A stretch of DNA of 64,000 nt. It comes from Dicyema japonicum. Taxonomy: Eukaryota; Dicyemida; Rhombozoa; Dicyemidae. The stretch covers positions 968,671 through 1,032,670 of the forward strand of contig RDEW01000017.1 in assembly GCA_011109175.1 (NCBI GenBank), read 5' to 3'. Every line of letters starts with the position of its first letter. The first letter of the stretch is position 1. Positions 48,020-59,369 of this stretch are shown in pieces. The notes beneath the pieces were generated by a model, which saw nothing but the letters and a program-made list of their open reading frames with translations, had not been told where the DNA came from and did no database searches. The position numbers and the translations under genes are program-made.

Positions 48020-48600
48020 TTGATAAGCCCGAGACAAACAGTCACAATGTGGTCCACAACAGACGCCGTATATCCCATTCTTCACACCTTATGTCATAGG
48101 GAGGAGGCCTATGATGTGGAAAATACTATCAAATTTCTACGACCCACCCGAGCCTGTGGCCCCGGCGGTGTCTATTATTTTAAACACCTAGGATCTCAGG
48201 CATATATCGTGTTATCGAGGCTTGGAGATTCGCTTTTCCCTCTTCAAGAGTCGAGCGTATGAACTCTCAGGCGGAAGATCATTCGGTATATGCAATCAGA
48301 CACCATATCCACCCCAGTATCCTTTCAGATACGGCGACAAGGAGAAATGGCCAGGGCTTCTTACGTATATGCAAGGAGCTAGGAAGCCCACTCAGAGAAG
48401 GAGACCCATGCGGAGAAATTCAGATCGGCATTAAAAAAGTGCACTCCGATAGAATTCCTCTGCAGACATAAAAGAAGACACTTCAGGAAGCGGAGAATTC
48501 GAAGATAATTAGACAGTTGTTGGAGGCTGGGATCATTTAATTAGTGAGTTAATCATTTCTTCCTTGGTGGTCTTGGGGTTTTAAAAATAATAAACAGCCA
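48020..48600 (+). mobile_element. Truncated LINE with family-D end
   Basis: A frame at 48020-48262 reads FLRPTRACGPGGVYYFKHLG (compare CGPDLIPAIVLKHLG), an RT N-terminal piece. It jumps to the family-D block and ends 'gctgggatcatttaattagt', 'ccttggtggtcttggggttt', 'aaaaataataaac', the shared LINE tail. Confidence 0.7.
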
Positions 48601-48654
48601 CAACTAATTAATCCAAAAAAGAACAGAGGAGAACGTCTGTTTGTGTCGACGAGA

Positions 48655-48985
48655 CCCATCCTTCAATAGTCCATTACAGGCTTCCGCTTTTGAAAAGAGG
48701 TGGAGAAGTAGGTCCCCTCATCCATTTTCATCGCACCTACTACCGTCACCGACATCACTTCATTCTTAGACGGAAGTTTTCATAATCTTCACCAGTGGAT
48801 TTTGTCAGTGAGAAGGTCCCTTTCAATAATTGTGTCGTCCCAGTAGGATTCAACTGTGTGATCTGTTTACCGAGCATTGACCTTCTTCTAATAGTCCTTC
48901 TTCCGAATCCACGACTGTCAGATCCAATGTGATCAGGCGTTCATTCAACCAAGAAGGCCAATACTCCCATCAAAAAATGAACTCA
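48655..48985 (-). repeat. Repeat family C
   Basis: The minus strand has 'gaatgaagtgatgtcggtga', 'gatgaaaatggatgagg' and 'cctacttctccacctctttt'. It shares an extra segment with 9355-9610 ('gatctgtttaccgagc' against 'gatctgtttgacgggaatt' on the plus strand). Confidence 0.6.
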
Positions 48986-49149
48986 TTTATTATCGACCCT
49001 CAGATACCCAACTTAGAAAGCAGAGGTGAGATTTACATAAAAAATTATTATTATTTAAGCCAAAGAAACACATCTTAGTACAACATTGAGCATTCGCAGC
49101 AATAACTTAATGAGAAATAAAAATAAAGGTGATGAAATGAATTACATAG

Positions 49150-50758
49150 TCAAATTCTCTCATAAACAAGTACAAGTGACTCAGTCAAAGTGATCATCTC
49201 AGGCATTACTTCATTAACGTGTAAATCCTGCATTTCAAACCATTTCCCAGATCCCTTCAATAACAACCATTCATCACTTTATTATATATATGACTTCTAT
49301 AACTCCCCCCTTACACTCACCATCATGCACTACACTCGACACAAGGTTATACGTGGTACACGTGTACTTGTCACGCTCTGAGGCTACCAAACACTCACCA
49401 AAATCAACAGTCCTAACATAAACACTCACTTTACATAGGAAAATTGACAATTGTCGGGTTCTTTTCAGTAAGAAAGTAATTTCTGGTAATTCTCTTGAAT
49501 GTTACCCCCACAATACTTTGATGTGTATTATAATATATGGTGGGAGCGTAAGTAGTTGGTACTGCTTTATAAAGTTGTCCTTGTATGTCTTATATTGATG
49601 TTCTTTACTTCCATTGAACTTCTCCAACAAGTTTTGTAGGGGGACCTGGTTAATAAAACTAATTACCTGGGGGATGATGACCTCCTTGTTGGAATCTGGG
49701 TACAGTGGAGCTGACGGAAGATCACATGGCAGGAAATAGTACTTTACCACTTCAGATGTCTCCCTGTACTCTTCACTGGACATAAGGAGATGTCTGTCCT
49801 TGTCTGTCTTACTATGAGTTGAAAGGATACCATCGAAATTGGGACAACCTTCCTACTGGTGACTTTCATTCTCCCACAGAACGTTTTACTTATGACGGAA
49901 CTGTCCAATCTGCTATTCCCCGCAAGGATAAGTGGAGGACGTTCAGCAGCCACGACATAAATTCCACCGAATCCCCTGTTTGTTAGTGAGACTCTAACCC
50001 TGACTCACAATCTGGAATTTCTTGTTACTCACAAGGACAGCCGCTTGCAATATTTCATGAGGACTCACGTGGGCTCGAAAGTTGTGAGGATTCCACAACT
50101 TCCTCAGAAACTCTCCAAATCTGCTAACCAGGAGAGCCTTGTGATATTTAGAGGTCGACACAATCTCCTCATAGTTCTCTTTTCTGAGGAAATAGTCCCT
50201 AACGGGGATCACGTGGGCGAGGACCTGAGGACTAAGCAAAAGGAAAACCAAAAGCACAGCATTGGAGTAGTCATTCTGTTTAATATTGTTAACCCCCACA
50301 ATTCCAGGATAATACAACGTCCCATCACGTGCTCTGACCCTTCCGAGTGAGTTGAGGCTGCTGATAAGGTCTTCGGAGTAAGTAGGGTCCAAAAGGTACT
50401 CAAATAATTAGTAATGGTACCTTGATGTCTTCTAAAGAAGAATCGAGTATCTCGTAGTCATCTGGAAGACAGTAGAACTTTTTGGTTTCCAAATTCAAGA
50501 AGACGTGGTGATCCATTTGTAGACTGTGGATGTGGGCGTATGACTTGATTCCTCGTCCTTGGAAGTATTTCCCACACACCAAACAAGCGTATACGTTAAG
50601 ATGGCTTAGGGAAATCGAACATAGTTTCTCAAAGTCAAAATCGAGGACATTTCTTAGTAATAATGTAGACACTACCTATTAATAGTATCCAAATAAGGAC
50701 ATCTTGGTGGGTCGATTTTTATTCTCTTTGCATCTGACTCGTTTGGTAGTTGACACAT
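49150..50758 (-). CDS. USP39: USP39 / Sad1 (spliceosomal ubiquitin-specific protease homologue)
   Basis: A U4/U6.U5 tri-snRNP protein needed for splicing. ATG 50758 (MCQLPNESDAKRIKI), then RCPYLDTINR|NVLDFDFEKL across a 23-nt intron. The ZnF-UBP follows (NVYACLVCGKYFQGRGIKSY, HHVFLNLETKKFYCLPDDY), then the USP domain: GIVGVNNIKQNDYSNAVL, RDYFLRKENYEEI, FGEFLRKLWNPHNFRAHVSP, KYYFLPCDLPSAPLY, TYKDNFIKQYQLLTLPPYI, GSGKWFEMQDLHVNEVMPEM, and stop TGA 49150. NDY replaces the protease Cys box, so it is catalytically inactive like animal USP39. Introns are 21-24 nt. Two one-base losses are inferred: four Gs at 49918-49921 where five fit, and six at 49305-49310 where seven give SYRSHIYNK and then a clean 23-nt intron. 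Confidence 0.97.
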
Positions 50759-50769
50759 TTTATATTTTA

Positions 50770-51025
50770 TTTTTATTTAAATATTTTTAATATATTTTTT
50801 AAATTATTTTAAATAAGTTGTAATTTACTAAATGTTTGATTATTGAAGATCAACATGGAAGCTTTGATTGTGACTCACAATCACACTGATCATTTACTGA
50901 CAGCCTTTTTTGTTATAGTAGTTCTACCTCCTTCGATTAATTAGCCTACATTAACCGCCCTACTCTGCATACAAGTCCGAGACATTACCTTTGGCTTAAA
51001 GCTTCGAGCAGTAAAATGAAAACCA
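50770..51025. other. USP39 upstream flank
   Basis: Very AT-rich to about 50850, then mixed. No gene. Confidence 0.3.
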
Positions 51026-51029
51026 ACGA

Positions 51030-51415
51030 CCTTAGAGTCCAGAGGTCAAAATGAACTCTGGTAAGTCTTGAACAAAAATTTTTAGAACTACACTTATTTG
51101 AAAAGCTGTCCTAACTCGTTGAGGACATTTTTTGACGTGAAAAATATTATGCGAAAATCTCAGAGTCCTTCCAATGTCACAACATCCAGAACCAGTATAA
51201 AGTGTAGAAGACGTCCATCCCTTGCAATTGTGGGAACTTCTCCTGTGTGGTGGGGAGAGCAAATTATCTTTTTTCGTGCTAACCTGGAACTGAGCGCCAC
51301 CTGAGACAGGTGGATCATATGACGCTACTCTATTAGAAAAGGGTTGAGGAGGCGCAGAAGAAACATTTGAAATCTTCATTCAAGTTGCCACGTGACACCA
51401 CGTGACAAACCGGGG
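51030..51415 (-). mobile_element. SINE family A, near full length
   Basis: On the minus strand it starts 'ccacgtggtgtcacgtggc', then 'aacttgaatgaagattt', 'tctaatagagtagcgtc', 'gatccacctgtctcaggtgg' and 'gacattggaaggactc'. It has two CACGTG motifs 10 bp apart at its 5' edge. Confidence 0.65.
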
Positions 51416-51419
51416 TCAC

Positions 51420-54400
51420 TTAATTAAGCAACACGCCCGACGAATCAACACGTGATCGACAAATAAGAGCAATGAAATAACATGTTCAAACAAAATAAGG
51501 AGAGTATTTTTCGCGAGATGCTCGGACTTCGATGTTGTTGAATCTTCGTGGAAACACAGGGGTCATATGCTACACTTTGACAGAGAAACCTTTACTAACA
51601 AGGCTATGGAAGACTACTTTATATCGGATAGAAAGCAATATCGTGGTCACCCACGTGCAACTTGATTATACGTGCTTGACTACTATCAGAAGCCGGTTAA
51701 ATGGAATTTGAAGAAAACGGTAGACAATCTAGATTTTTTGTGGAGCGTTTCATATAACAAACGGAGTTAAAGAGGCGAGTAGACAGAATAATTTCGGGGC
51801 AGACATAATCGATACGTCGTTGACTTTCACGATAGCTATGCCAGACGGGTTTCACGGATGTCAGACTTTTTGAGGGAGGCCAAATTTTCTACTTTTCGTT
51901 CAATTGCCTAGAAAGCAATTTTACGGATCTTAAGTATCGATGGAGACACGGCAATGAAATCTTAATGCGGACTTTCTCATTGTCGAGGAGTGTCCCATGA
52001 TATTGATCCATGCGCCGCTTCTTTCGTATCTCCAAGTAACCCGACAAGTACGGAGGTGTTGATTCGAACCTTCTAGTAGTCCCTCAGTAATGTTTATAAT
52101 TCTGTCGGGAGATAAACAAATCGTTAATGGAACTCAGAGAAGGAAAAAGAATGTATGTGCGTCAGGGATATGGCGGCTGTCCGGTGGTCAGAGAAGCTGG
52201 GGTCTCTATGAGAAGGGTAGATAATTATTCTGTGACAGGCATGTGGCAGAGGGGCGAGAATCCTTCTCCTCCATGCAACCCAGGTGAGAAGCAATGACAC
52301 CATTACCAGAAGTCAAGGGAATAATTCGGATTTTATGGAAGGAGTCATTTGTAGATAATGGATATCCGAGGGAAAAGCTCAAAGGCACTTGCTGGGAGCG
52401 TATCCCAGGAGCCTCTGAAAAGCATAAGAGTGATTAACCGCTTGAATAGAGAGTGTGTTATAGTGAATTTAGATTTGATACACGTGGTGGCTTTGTCCTG
52501 AAAAGATCAGATCGCCTGTGATCAGAATCATAAGAATCATGCTTGTGAATGTCCGATCTAACATGAAGAAACATGATGAGCCTCCTTGGCAGAGGCCAAA
52601 TAGGGGGATATATCGCCAACGAAGATAAGGACAGTAAGAGTTCGATACTGCCGGGATTCGAATCTGTACTTCTACTTTGGAAAATACCAGGAACTAGGAC
52701 GTCTATTTTTATTCAAAATATCTTCGAGAAAGAACCAAGGAGATTTAGAACTCTTAAATACAAATGGTAAATAAGCGCAATCCTTCTTTGTTGGAGGTAT
52801 TCCAGAGGGTGAGGAGCCCAGTCGCAAACAAGATTATGCTCAAGAGACCGGATGGCTCCTACTATACTGAATAAGAGGAAGTTCTTGTTTTTGATAGAAA
52901 ATTTAAAAAGATATTTGATATTAATGTTGTTTTCACTTAGAAACCTTGATATGAAGGTGATCAAACGACATCCAGAGATCTTTCCAGAAGTGAAGATGGC
53001 ATAAGCGCTGTTAAATCCTCAACGAAACTGAAGAAATAATGTAATCATTAAAAATACTTACACTTAGGTTGCAAGATCCATCAAACGGCAACGTCTTTAC
53101 TGTGAATGGATCTGTGTTTTAACAAATAGATCAGGCATGCCAAACACGTGGGCTATATGCGACCCCTTGCAAGCAGGCGTGCTTGCACAAAGGATTGTTG
53201 TGTAGGCGACGACATTGGGGGACCGTGTCATTAAAATGAGACCACCAGAGAAAGACAGTGGATTTCTGTCAATGGCGTCAAATTGAGAGGCCGCGGTTAT
53301 GAGCGTTCTACGTAGTCAGCAGACGTTCATACACTTAAACTTTACACTCGCTCTTATACACGAACGTTCCCATAACAACGATACTGTCCTACAAAATGCG
53401 TGGTTCCACGTATCTGACGGAGCACTGAGCGCTTACGTCCATAGATGATACTGAAATGTTTCATTTATTGATGGTTTTAAAAAATTTTAAAATAATATAA
53501 ATTGTGTCTTGTGGAATCTTGCCGGTTATTATATAGTCTTTATAGAGCACTGCCCAACTGACCCATTTAGAATGTCATTTTCAGCTAATTTCATTAACCG
53601 AGAACATTGTTGCTGGACGGATTGATGAAATGCCGGATGATTTGAAACAACAGTTGAAGGCTGCGTCCTTTAAATATAAATTTGAACATTGAATATGGCG
53701 ATCGATATCTCACAATCTCAGAAGCCCTAAGCTCTATTGGTCCGTAGATTTTCACTGAATTTTCTTAATGTTAGGCTTGGATTGTAAAATGAGGCTCATT
53801 AACGATGAAATAAACGTTTTTACTACTTAGAGACCGGATTCCGCGGCATTGAAGAAATTATAAAATCAGCTCAGAGACAATCACGTAGAGAGTATCTCAG
53901 AAGAGTAAAGAATGATATGCGACTTAGTAAGAGAGCACGTGTTTCTCTAAGGCGGACCCACAGGCGCCATCGAAATAGTTGAAAATCTTGCGACAAACCC
54001 GCTCATGTCCCCAAAAATTCGCCTATAATTCAAACTAGTCGAGGATAACTTACTGACTCATCAAACCTTGACTAATATCGCGGAGGAACCGAAGAAAGTG
54101 ACCAGATTTACAACCAAATAAGTCCTCGAACTCAGCGAGGTCATCCTCTTCAGCAGTATTTTTCTTCCGGGAACCCAAGGTCTCGAGATATAATTTTCAT
54201 AGATTAATTCGAGGTCTATAACAGAGAGAAAGCCACACGTGACCAATATTTCAGTTCCTCCGTCGGTCTACTCAGTTTTTGTCGAAACTACTAATTTCTT
54301 TTTTTCGGAAGTTAATTATTTACTGAATATCAGAGAAGCATGGGATGTCATTCACCAACCCCCATTCTTCAGCAGAAGAGCTATTTTAGAGCAGCAATCT

Positions 54401-54440
54401 CATAATTCTGCCTTACGAATACCTGCTGATGTATAATTTT
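51420..54440. other. Long unexplained stretch with repeat pieces
   Basis: About 3 kb without a recognised gene. Around 52600-52690 a family-B piece has a B-box-like 'gggattcgaatctg'. Near 52045-52070 'gttgattcgaacc' is another on the minus strand. At 53860-53990 a plus reading GFRGIEEIIKSAQRQSRREY then RVSLRRTHRRHRNS is Arg-rich and ends in a stop. Near 54190-54070 the minus strand reads NTAEEDDLAEFEDLFG. Neither is identified. CACGTG occurs about seven times here. Confidence 0.35.
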
Positions 54441-55470
54441 AACAAGAATTAGGAAAATCGGGAAGCTTATCACGAGAAGGAAGACATGGGTTTTACTATC
54501 ATAAATCTAAGATATTCTGTGGGATAGAGGTATGCCACCATCAACTTCCACCAATTGACCTCTTAATTCAGCGCTTACCGGTTCGTTATGAGTTCGCACC
54601 CTCAAAAATTTTAAAAACCAACCTCGCACCGGATTTAAATCAACACAATTCGAATTTATTAAAAAAATAGTTAGGTTCCTTGAGACATTTCCTGCTTTTT
54701 AATTTTAATTAATTTTTTAGAAACGTGGTTTTTTGTGTGTGCAATTTCTGAATCGTTTTCAGGGTTAAGAGCGTTTGGTATCATTCCTTATATACAATCC
54801 AGATTCACGTAGCCCAGTTGTTGCAAATGATAGCAGAACTTGCAGTGGTTTTTATTAGTTTTCGAGAGGCGTCTGGACATAGAACTGTTTTCACCATTTC
54901 CAATGCACGTGGCTTTAAGAATCTTTGCAATAGTATGTAGGCTTCTTTGATTTCGCAACGCACTGGGGTCTATCGACTCCACCAATCATTATCTTCGTAG
55001 CCATATTCAACATAGTCTTCTTTCCATTTTCGAATTTTAACACACGTTGACATATTTATTATTATACGTTGACATAGATAACCACGAGTTTTTTTTATTT
55101 CTAACATTAAATAATAAATTATTTAAAAAATATAAATTTATTTAAATTTTCTTGTTATATATTTTATTTGAAGATCATTTGAATATATGTACAAGTAATC
55201 ATGATTTTTAAAATTATTTCTCGCACCCCCAATCGGGAAGCGCGGTCTTAATTGGATCCATCTTACTGTGGTGTGTCTACCTGAATCACACCAATCCATA
55301 GATGCTGTGGAGTACTCAGAGAAAACCATATCCGTGTGCTGGCAGCCAATAAGGAGAAAGTATATTTACCCCGTGGGGAATTAGACCGTGGACTGTGTGA
55401 GTAGTCCAACTAAGCTGGTGGGTCAACTTAAACCTTCAAAGGTCCTCTTAAGTCATCCCAAGAAGTTTGC
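54441..55470. other. Unexplained stretch
   Basis: A minus frame (54985-54788) includes NHCKFCYHLQQLGYVNLDC with a possible metal-binding CX2C, but no family. A long AT-rich run lies at 55080-55220. At 55235-55330 'ggatccatcttactgtgg' weakly resembles family A. Confidence 0.3.
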
Positions 55471-55476
55471 AGACTT

Positions 55477-55812
55477 TTGAGGTGGAGAAATAAATGCAGG
55501 TATAACTTGCTTGCAGACGAGATGGGGTGGATGTTCGGTTGCAAGGTCCTCGTTAATGACGTGGAAGGAATTGCTTGGTATGTACACAAGGATTACTTAA
55601 TTATACAATTTAAATTTATTGAACCAGAAAACTACCGAATGAAACAATTCAGGTTATCTCCGTCTCCCTCAGCAGTCTTCGTATCCTTTCCTGGTGTTCA
55701 GACTGTGTTCCGGCACATTTACGATAAGGACAGGATTTACGCCACGAATCCTCCGCCAGAAATTGCCTGTCGCATTAACCATAGTTTCAAAGCTTATGGC
55801 CAAGACTTCTAA
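55477..55812 (+). CDS. Hypothetical protein
   Basis: A 111-codon frame with mixed, protein-like composition: MGWMFGCKVLVNDVEGIAWY, VHKDYLIIQFKFIEPENYRM, SPSAVFVSFPGVQTVFRHIY, ending NHSFKAYGQDF at TAG 55812. A 17-nt GT-AG segment at 55499-55515 could be an intron, in which case the protein continues upstream (GGEINADEMGW). Neighbours do not inform function. It is not repeated elsewhere in the window, which favours a gene or gene fragment over a transposon. Confidence 0.4.
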   Translation: MRWRNKCRYNLLADEMGWMFGCKVLVNDVEGIAWYVHKDYLIIQFKFIEPENYRMKQFRLSPSPSAVFVSFPGVQTVFRHIYDKDRIYATNPPPEIACRINHSFKAYGQDF

Positions 55813-55814
55813 TA

Positions 55815-56100
55815 GTTTCGCTGTCTTTGACTGAACACGCAAACATCCTAGAGAAGATAATCAAAAACGTAAAGCAAAAATATAACAAAAGATAAAAATA
55901 ACTCCATTATAGACAATCCGACTTTTATCCACATAAACTGGCAGAAATTACCCGCCAATAAAGGTTTTTTCTTTATGTTGATTTATATAGGTAATCTTCA
56001 TTGCAGAGAGTGTTGTACTTCAAGGTGTAGAATTAAAGTGGGGTAAACATATTCTGCAAAGGGAACCTTCCTAATTAATAAAATTGAAAAAATTAATAAT
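55815..56100. other. Non-genic stretch
   Basis: AT-rich; nothing recognised. Confidence 0.3.
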
Positions 56101-56107
56101 TTAAATA

Positions 56108-56850
56108 CAGTAAAACCTCTCGAATCCGCCAAATTTGGACCTGGGAAATTACGGCGAATTGAGGCAAATTTGAATTTTTATATAAATTAAATAAAATGTT
56201 TTTTTTTTTAAAATTTTAAAAAATGAAAACATTAATTTCCTTTAAAATAATCAGCTATTCTTGTTTTAGTGTTCTTTTTGATGTTTCTACTAACGTCATC
56301 AAGGAGATTGAAGACATTTAAGTTAACTTTATCCTTCTGTTAAGGTACTTCCTCAATGTATAGACAGTATTCATTGCTTCATAGTCTAAAACGACTTTCA
56401 TTCTTGTTCTCCATCATCTCTGTCTTCATCATTTTTTTCTTCTTTTTTGTCTTATATTAATGAGAAACTCATTAACTTCAGAATTTGAGAAATTCTCTGA
56501 AGATGATTCTCCAGTTTCCTCATTTCAACCCATTTGTCTTTAAATTTTTCGAGCCATCCACGACTGGCTTTAAAATCAGTTATTTGGCGTTTCTTTGCAA
56601 AGCCCTTCTGAAAAAACAAGGTGGATACATTCCCTTTGCTCCTCAAGTCATTTAAGGAGCGTCTTGAAATAACACGTCTGAATCTTCCGGAAAAGATTTC
56701 AGACACTCTTGTGAGCGAAATCCCTGGATTTTGCCCGATAAATTTATTTCGAGCTTTTCAGAATTTTTTAATCTTGAACAATTACGTTTCATTAAGACCG
56801 ACCACACAAAAAACGATAATGTCTCGTGTAGAAGTTTTTTTGAATTAAAA
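56108..56850 (-). mobile_element. Pogo-like transposon fragment
   Basis: The left end is a terminal-repeat-like 'cagtaaaacctctcgaatcc' preceded by TA, the usual target. The minus frame (56706-56452) reads ITDFKASRGWLEKFKDKW, a pogo/Tigger N-terminal signature like DFKASNGWLARF at 44240. The opposite TIR was not found, so it is truncated or rearranged. Confidence 0.65.
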
Positions 56851-57149
56851 AAATAAAAAAATAAAAAAAATAAAAAAAATGAAAAAATTAATTTTTAAAA
56901 AGATTCCGGGTTGAAAACTGGAGAGGCGGCTCGAACTTTGAGAATTTCAAAATAAGAAAATATGACAGCCTCTCTACAAGATTATATGTACAGCCCGTAG
57001 TCGTCGAGACGAGCGGAGTCTTCTAACTCAAGACGGCCTCTTTTCTAAGATAGCTCTAATCCATGATAACGAAAGCGGATAACTAACGTTGGGAATCCGA
57101 GTGGCTGTTCCAAAGGATTTCTAAGGCAGTTGTCATTGGAAACAGCCAC

Positions 57150-57500
57150 TCAATTACTTCAGCTGGATTACTTTGATTTTTGTTTGTTAGTACATTCGGA
57201 AAGATAAGAGTTAAATCCAGTTCTCACAGTCGAGGGAATCGCATCCTATCCAAGCAGCACGTCCATTCATATCCGACATTGCGGGAACCCCAGTGGAGTA
57301 AGGAAGAAATATATCATTTTTGGATTCCCATCAGCCACTGAGCTTCTTCTGAGACAGGTGGATCACATTAAGCCTCTTAACTGTAGAAGGCAGAGAGAGC
57401 AGAAGATAATCCTTCTACCAGATAGGAATAGAGCCACAGTTAATAGCCACTAACCACATGGTACCTGGTGGTATTCTTTCCCTCTTAACCAAGTGGGGGA
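57150..57500 (-). mobile_element. SINE family A
   Basis: On the minus strand: 'taccatgtggttagtggc', 'gatccacctgtctcagaaga', 'ttactccactggggttcc' and 'tatgaatggacgtgctgc', the body order of the copy at 33825. It lies upstream of the transporter gene. Confidence 0.6.
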
Positions 57501-57613
57501 AGTAGCTGTATTGCGGATGCCGCAGTGGACTTAATAGGTCAAATTATAGCACGAAAGTGAAATTTCTTAGAAATGATTTGTGAATATAAATATCACTGAT
57601 TAATGGATCAATA

Positions 57614-59212
57614 ATGGACGGAAAGTTGAATAAGAATCTCAAACTAATAGACTGCATTGGGATCATCATTGGAAGCATAATTGGGAGTGGAATATTTATT
57701 TCTGCTTCTTCAGTCTTTAAGGTTGGGGAATAGTTGACTTTAAGTATGCTAAATCAACTGGGATGAGTCTCTTAGTTTGGATTTTTTCTGGCTTTATTGC
57801 CTTGTCTGGAGGATTTTGCTATGCCGAATTGGGGTCCGCCATACAAAAGTCTGGGGGTGAATATGCATTCTTGCATGAGGCATATGGAAATGTGGCCTCT
57901 TTTCTTGTCTCGTGGACGATTCTGCTTATTATAATACCAGGATCTACTTCAATAATAGCTCTAGCCTTTGGACAGTACACCGTCCGATCCATATACTCAG
58001 TATGTGAGCCTCCCTCCGTGCTCATCGTGCTGACATCCAATTTGGCAATAAGTTAGACTTTCTCTCATTAAGTTATTCTCGGTACTGTGAACTGTGTCAG
58101 TGTTAAAGCGTCCTCGATCATTCAGAATATATTCATGGGTGGTAAGATCATCTCCCTTGCAGTGATAACGGGGGCAGGGTGCTATGCGTTGGCAATGGGT
58201 AGTATTTGTCATTTTTACAGATCCCCGAATCATTAAGCGGATCGAATTTATGGGAACCAACAGTAAAGTGACGAATTGGCCTTGTCCGTATACAGCGGGA
58301 TATTTTCATTTTCAGGGTGGTTTGCCAATTTTTATAATTTTAACGGAATTGTCTGAATTCAGTCTGCGAGGAGGTCCAAAACCCCCAAAGGTTGGTTTCT
58401 TACAATATCCTAGAAACATTCCACGTGCTATCATTATTTCCATTTTGTCGGTGATGGTGATTTACATGTTCGTAAATTTGTCGTATTTCGTCGTCATTCC
58501 TTACCACAAAATTGCTGCTTCTAAAGCCATCGGACTGGTATGTGTGGTGGTACATCTAGACGTTCAGCGAGAGATATCGATCTATTTGTACAGGTCTCTC
58601 CCTGTCTTTGTCATGTTATCGACCTTTGGAAGCATCAACGGAGTGTTTCTATCGCTAACGAGGTAATTTGTCCCCTAACAGTAAGGATTTTCCTAGTCGC
58701 TGGAAGAGACGGTAATTTGCCCTCCATATTCTCGCTGATCAGCATAAAGTTCAAAACTCCGATTGTAGCCATCATTTTCACAGTTTTTGTGTATTATCAG
58801 AGATTAGACTATTATTTCCGTAATAATGACGGTAATCAACGATATTGAACTTCTCATTAGTTTCCTGACCTTCGCGGAAATATTTTTGTACTCTGCGGCC
58901 ATCGCAGCCCTCCTGTACATGCGGAAATTCAAGGAGAGCTATAAACCCATATTTCAGGTAGATTGCCGTTTGTTTGCAGGTTTCCTTGTTTTTCCCAATT
59001 TTCTTCATCATTATGACCTTATTTCTACTGATCCTGACCCTCATCGCGGAACCCGTTGGGTGTGGCTTCTCTTTTTTGATAATTATTCTCGGTCTTCCTG
59101 GGTACTACATATTTGTCAAGGCTATCCCAAGTGGAAGGCCTACAATAGAATATCAGGTACTTCTAAATAATATTCTCAGACTTTGTTACAAGACTGGCGA
59201 AGGAGATATTGA
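57614..59212 (+). CDS. SLC7A: SLC7/LAT-type amino-acid transporter
   Basis: A 12-helix APC-superfamily exchanger of the plasma membrane for neutral or cationic amino acids. ATG 57614 (MDGKLNKNLKLIDCIG) leads to TM1 IIIGSIIGSGIFISASS (substrate-binding GSGIF), a 23-nt intron, SGGFCYAELGSAIQKSGGEY, NCVSVKASSIIQNIFMGGKI, VYSGIFSFSGWFANFYNFNG, a 20-nt intron, EVQNPQR, NIPRAIIISILSVMVIYMFV, FGSINGVFLSLTRIFLVAGR, and later helices ending at TGA 59212. Introns are 20-25 nt (ten placed). Two one-base losses are inferred: near 58272 (one G before ELALSVYSG) and in the T run near 58583 (before YRSLPVFV). All family landmarks are present, so it is probably functional. The heavy-chain-linking Cys in the loop after TM3 was not identified with confidence. 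Confidence 0.93.
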
Positions 59213-59369
59213 TTGCGGAAATTGCCGTTGAATAGATCCTCATATCCCTAATAGCCTTCTAAATAATAAATTCTGAGTTTGTGTCTCTGTTTTTCACAAA
59301 GAAGTCCCGAGGTAATGAATCCAAGATAAGGGCGAGGTAGGATGGTCCCGAGTTTTCTGTTTGTTCGCT

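Noticed and set aside
52035-52075. Possible tRNA T-arm ('ggttcgaatcaac' on the minus strand)
   Set aside because: No A box or acceptor pairing at tRNA distance; more likely a SINE head.
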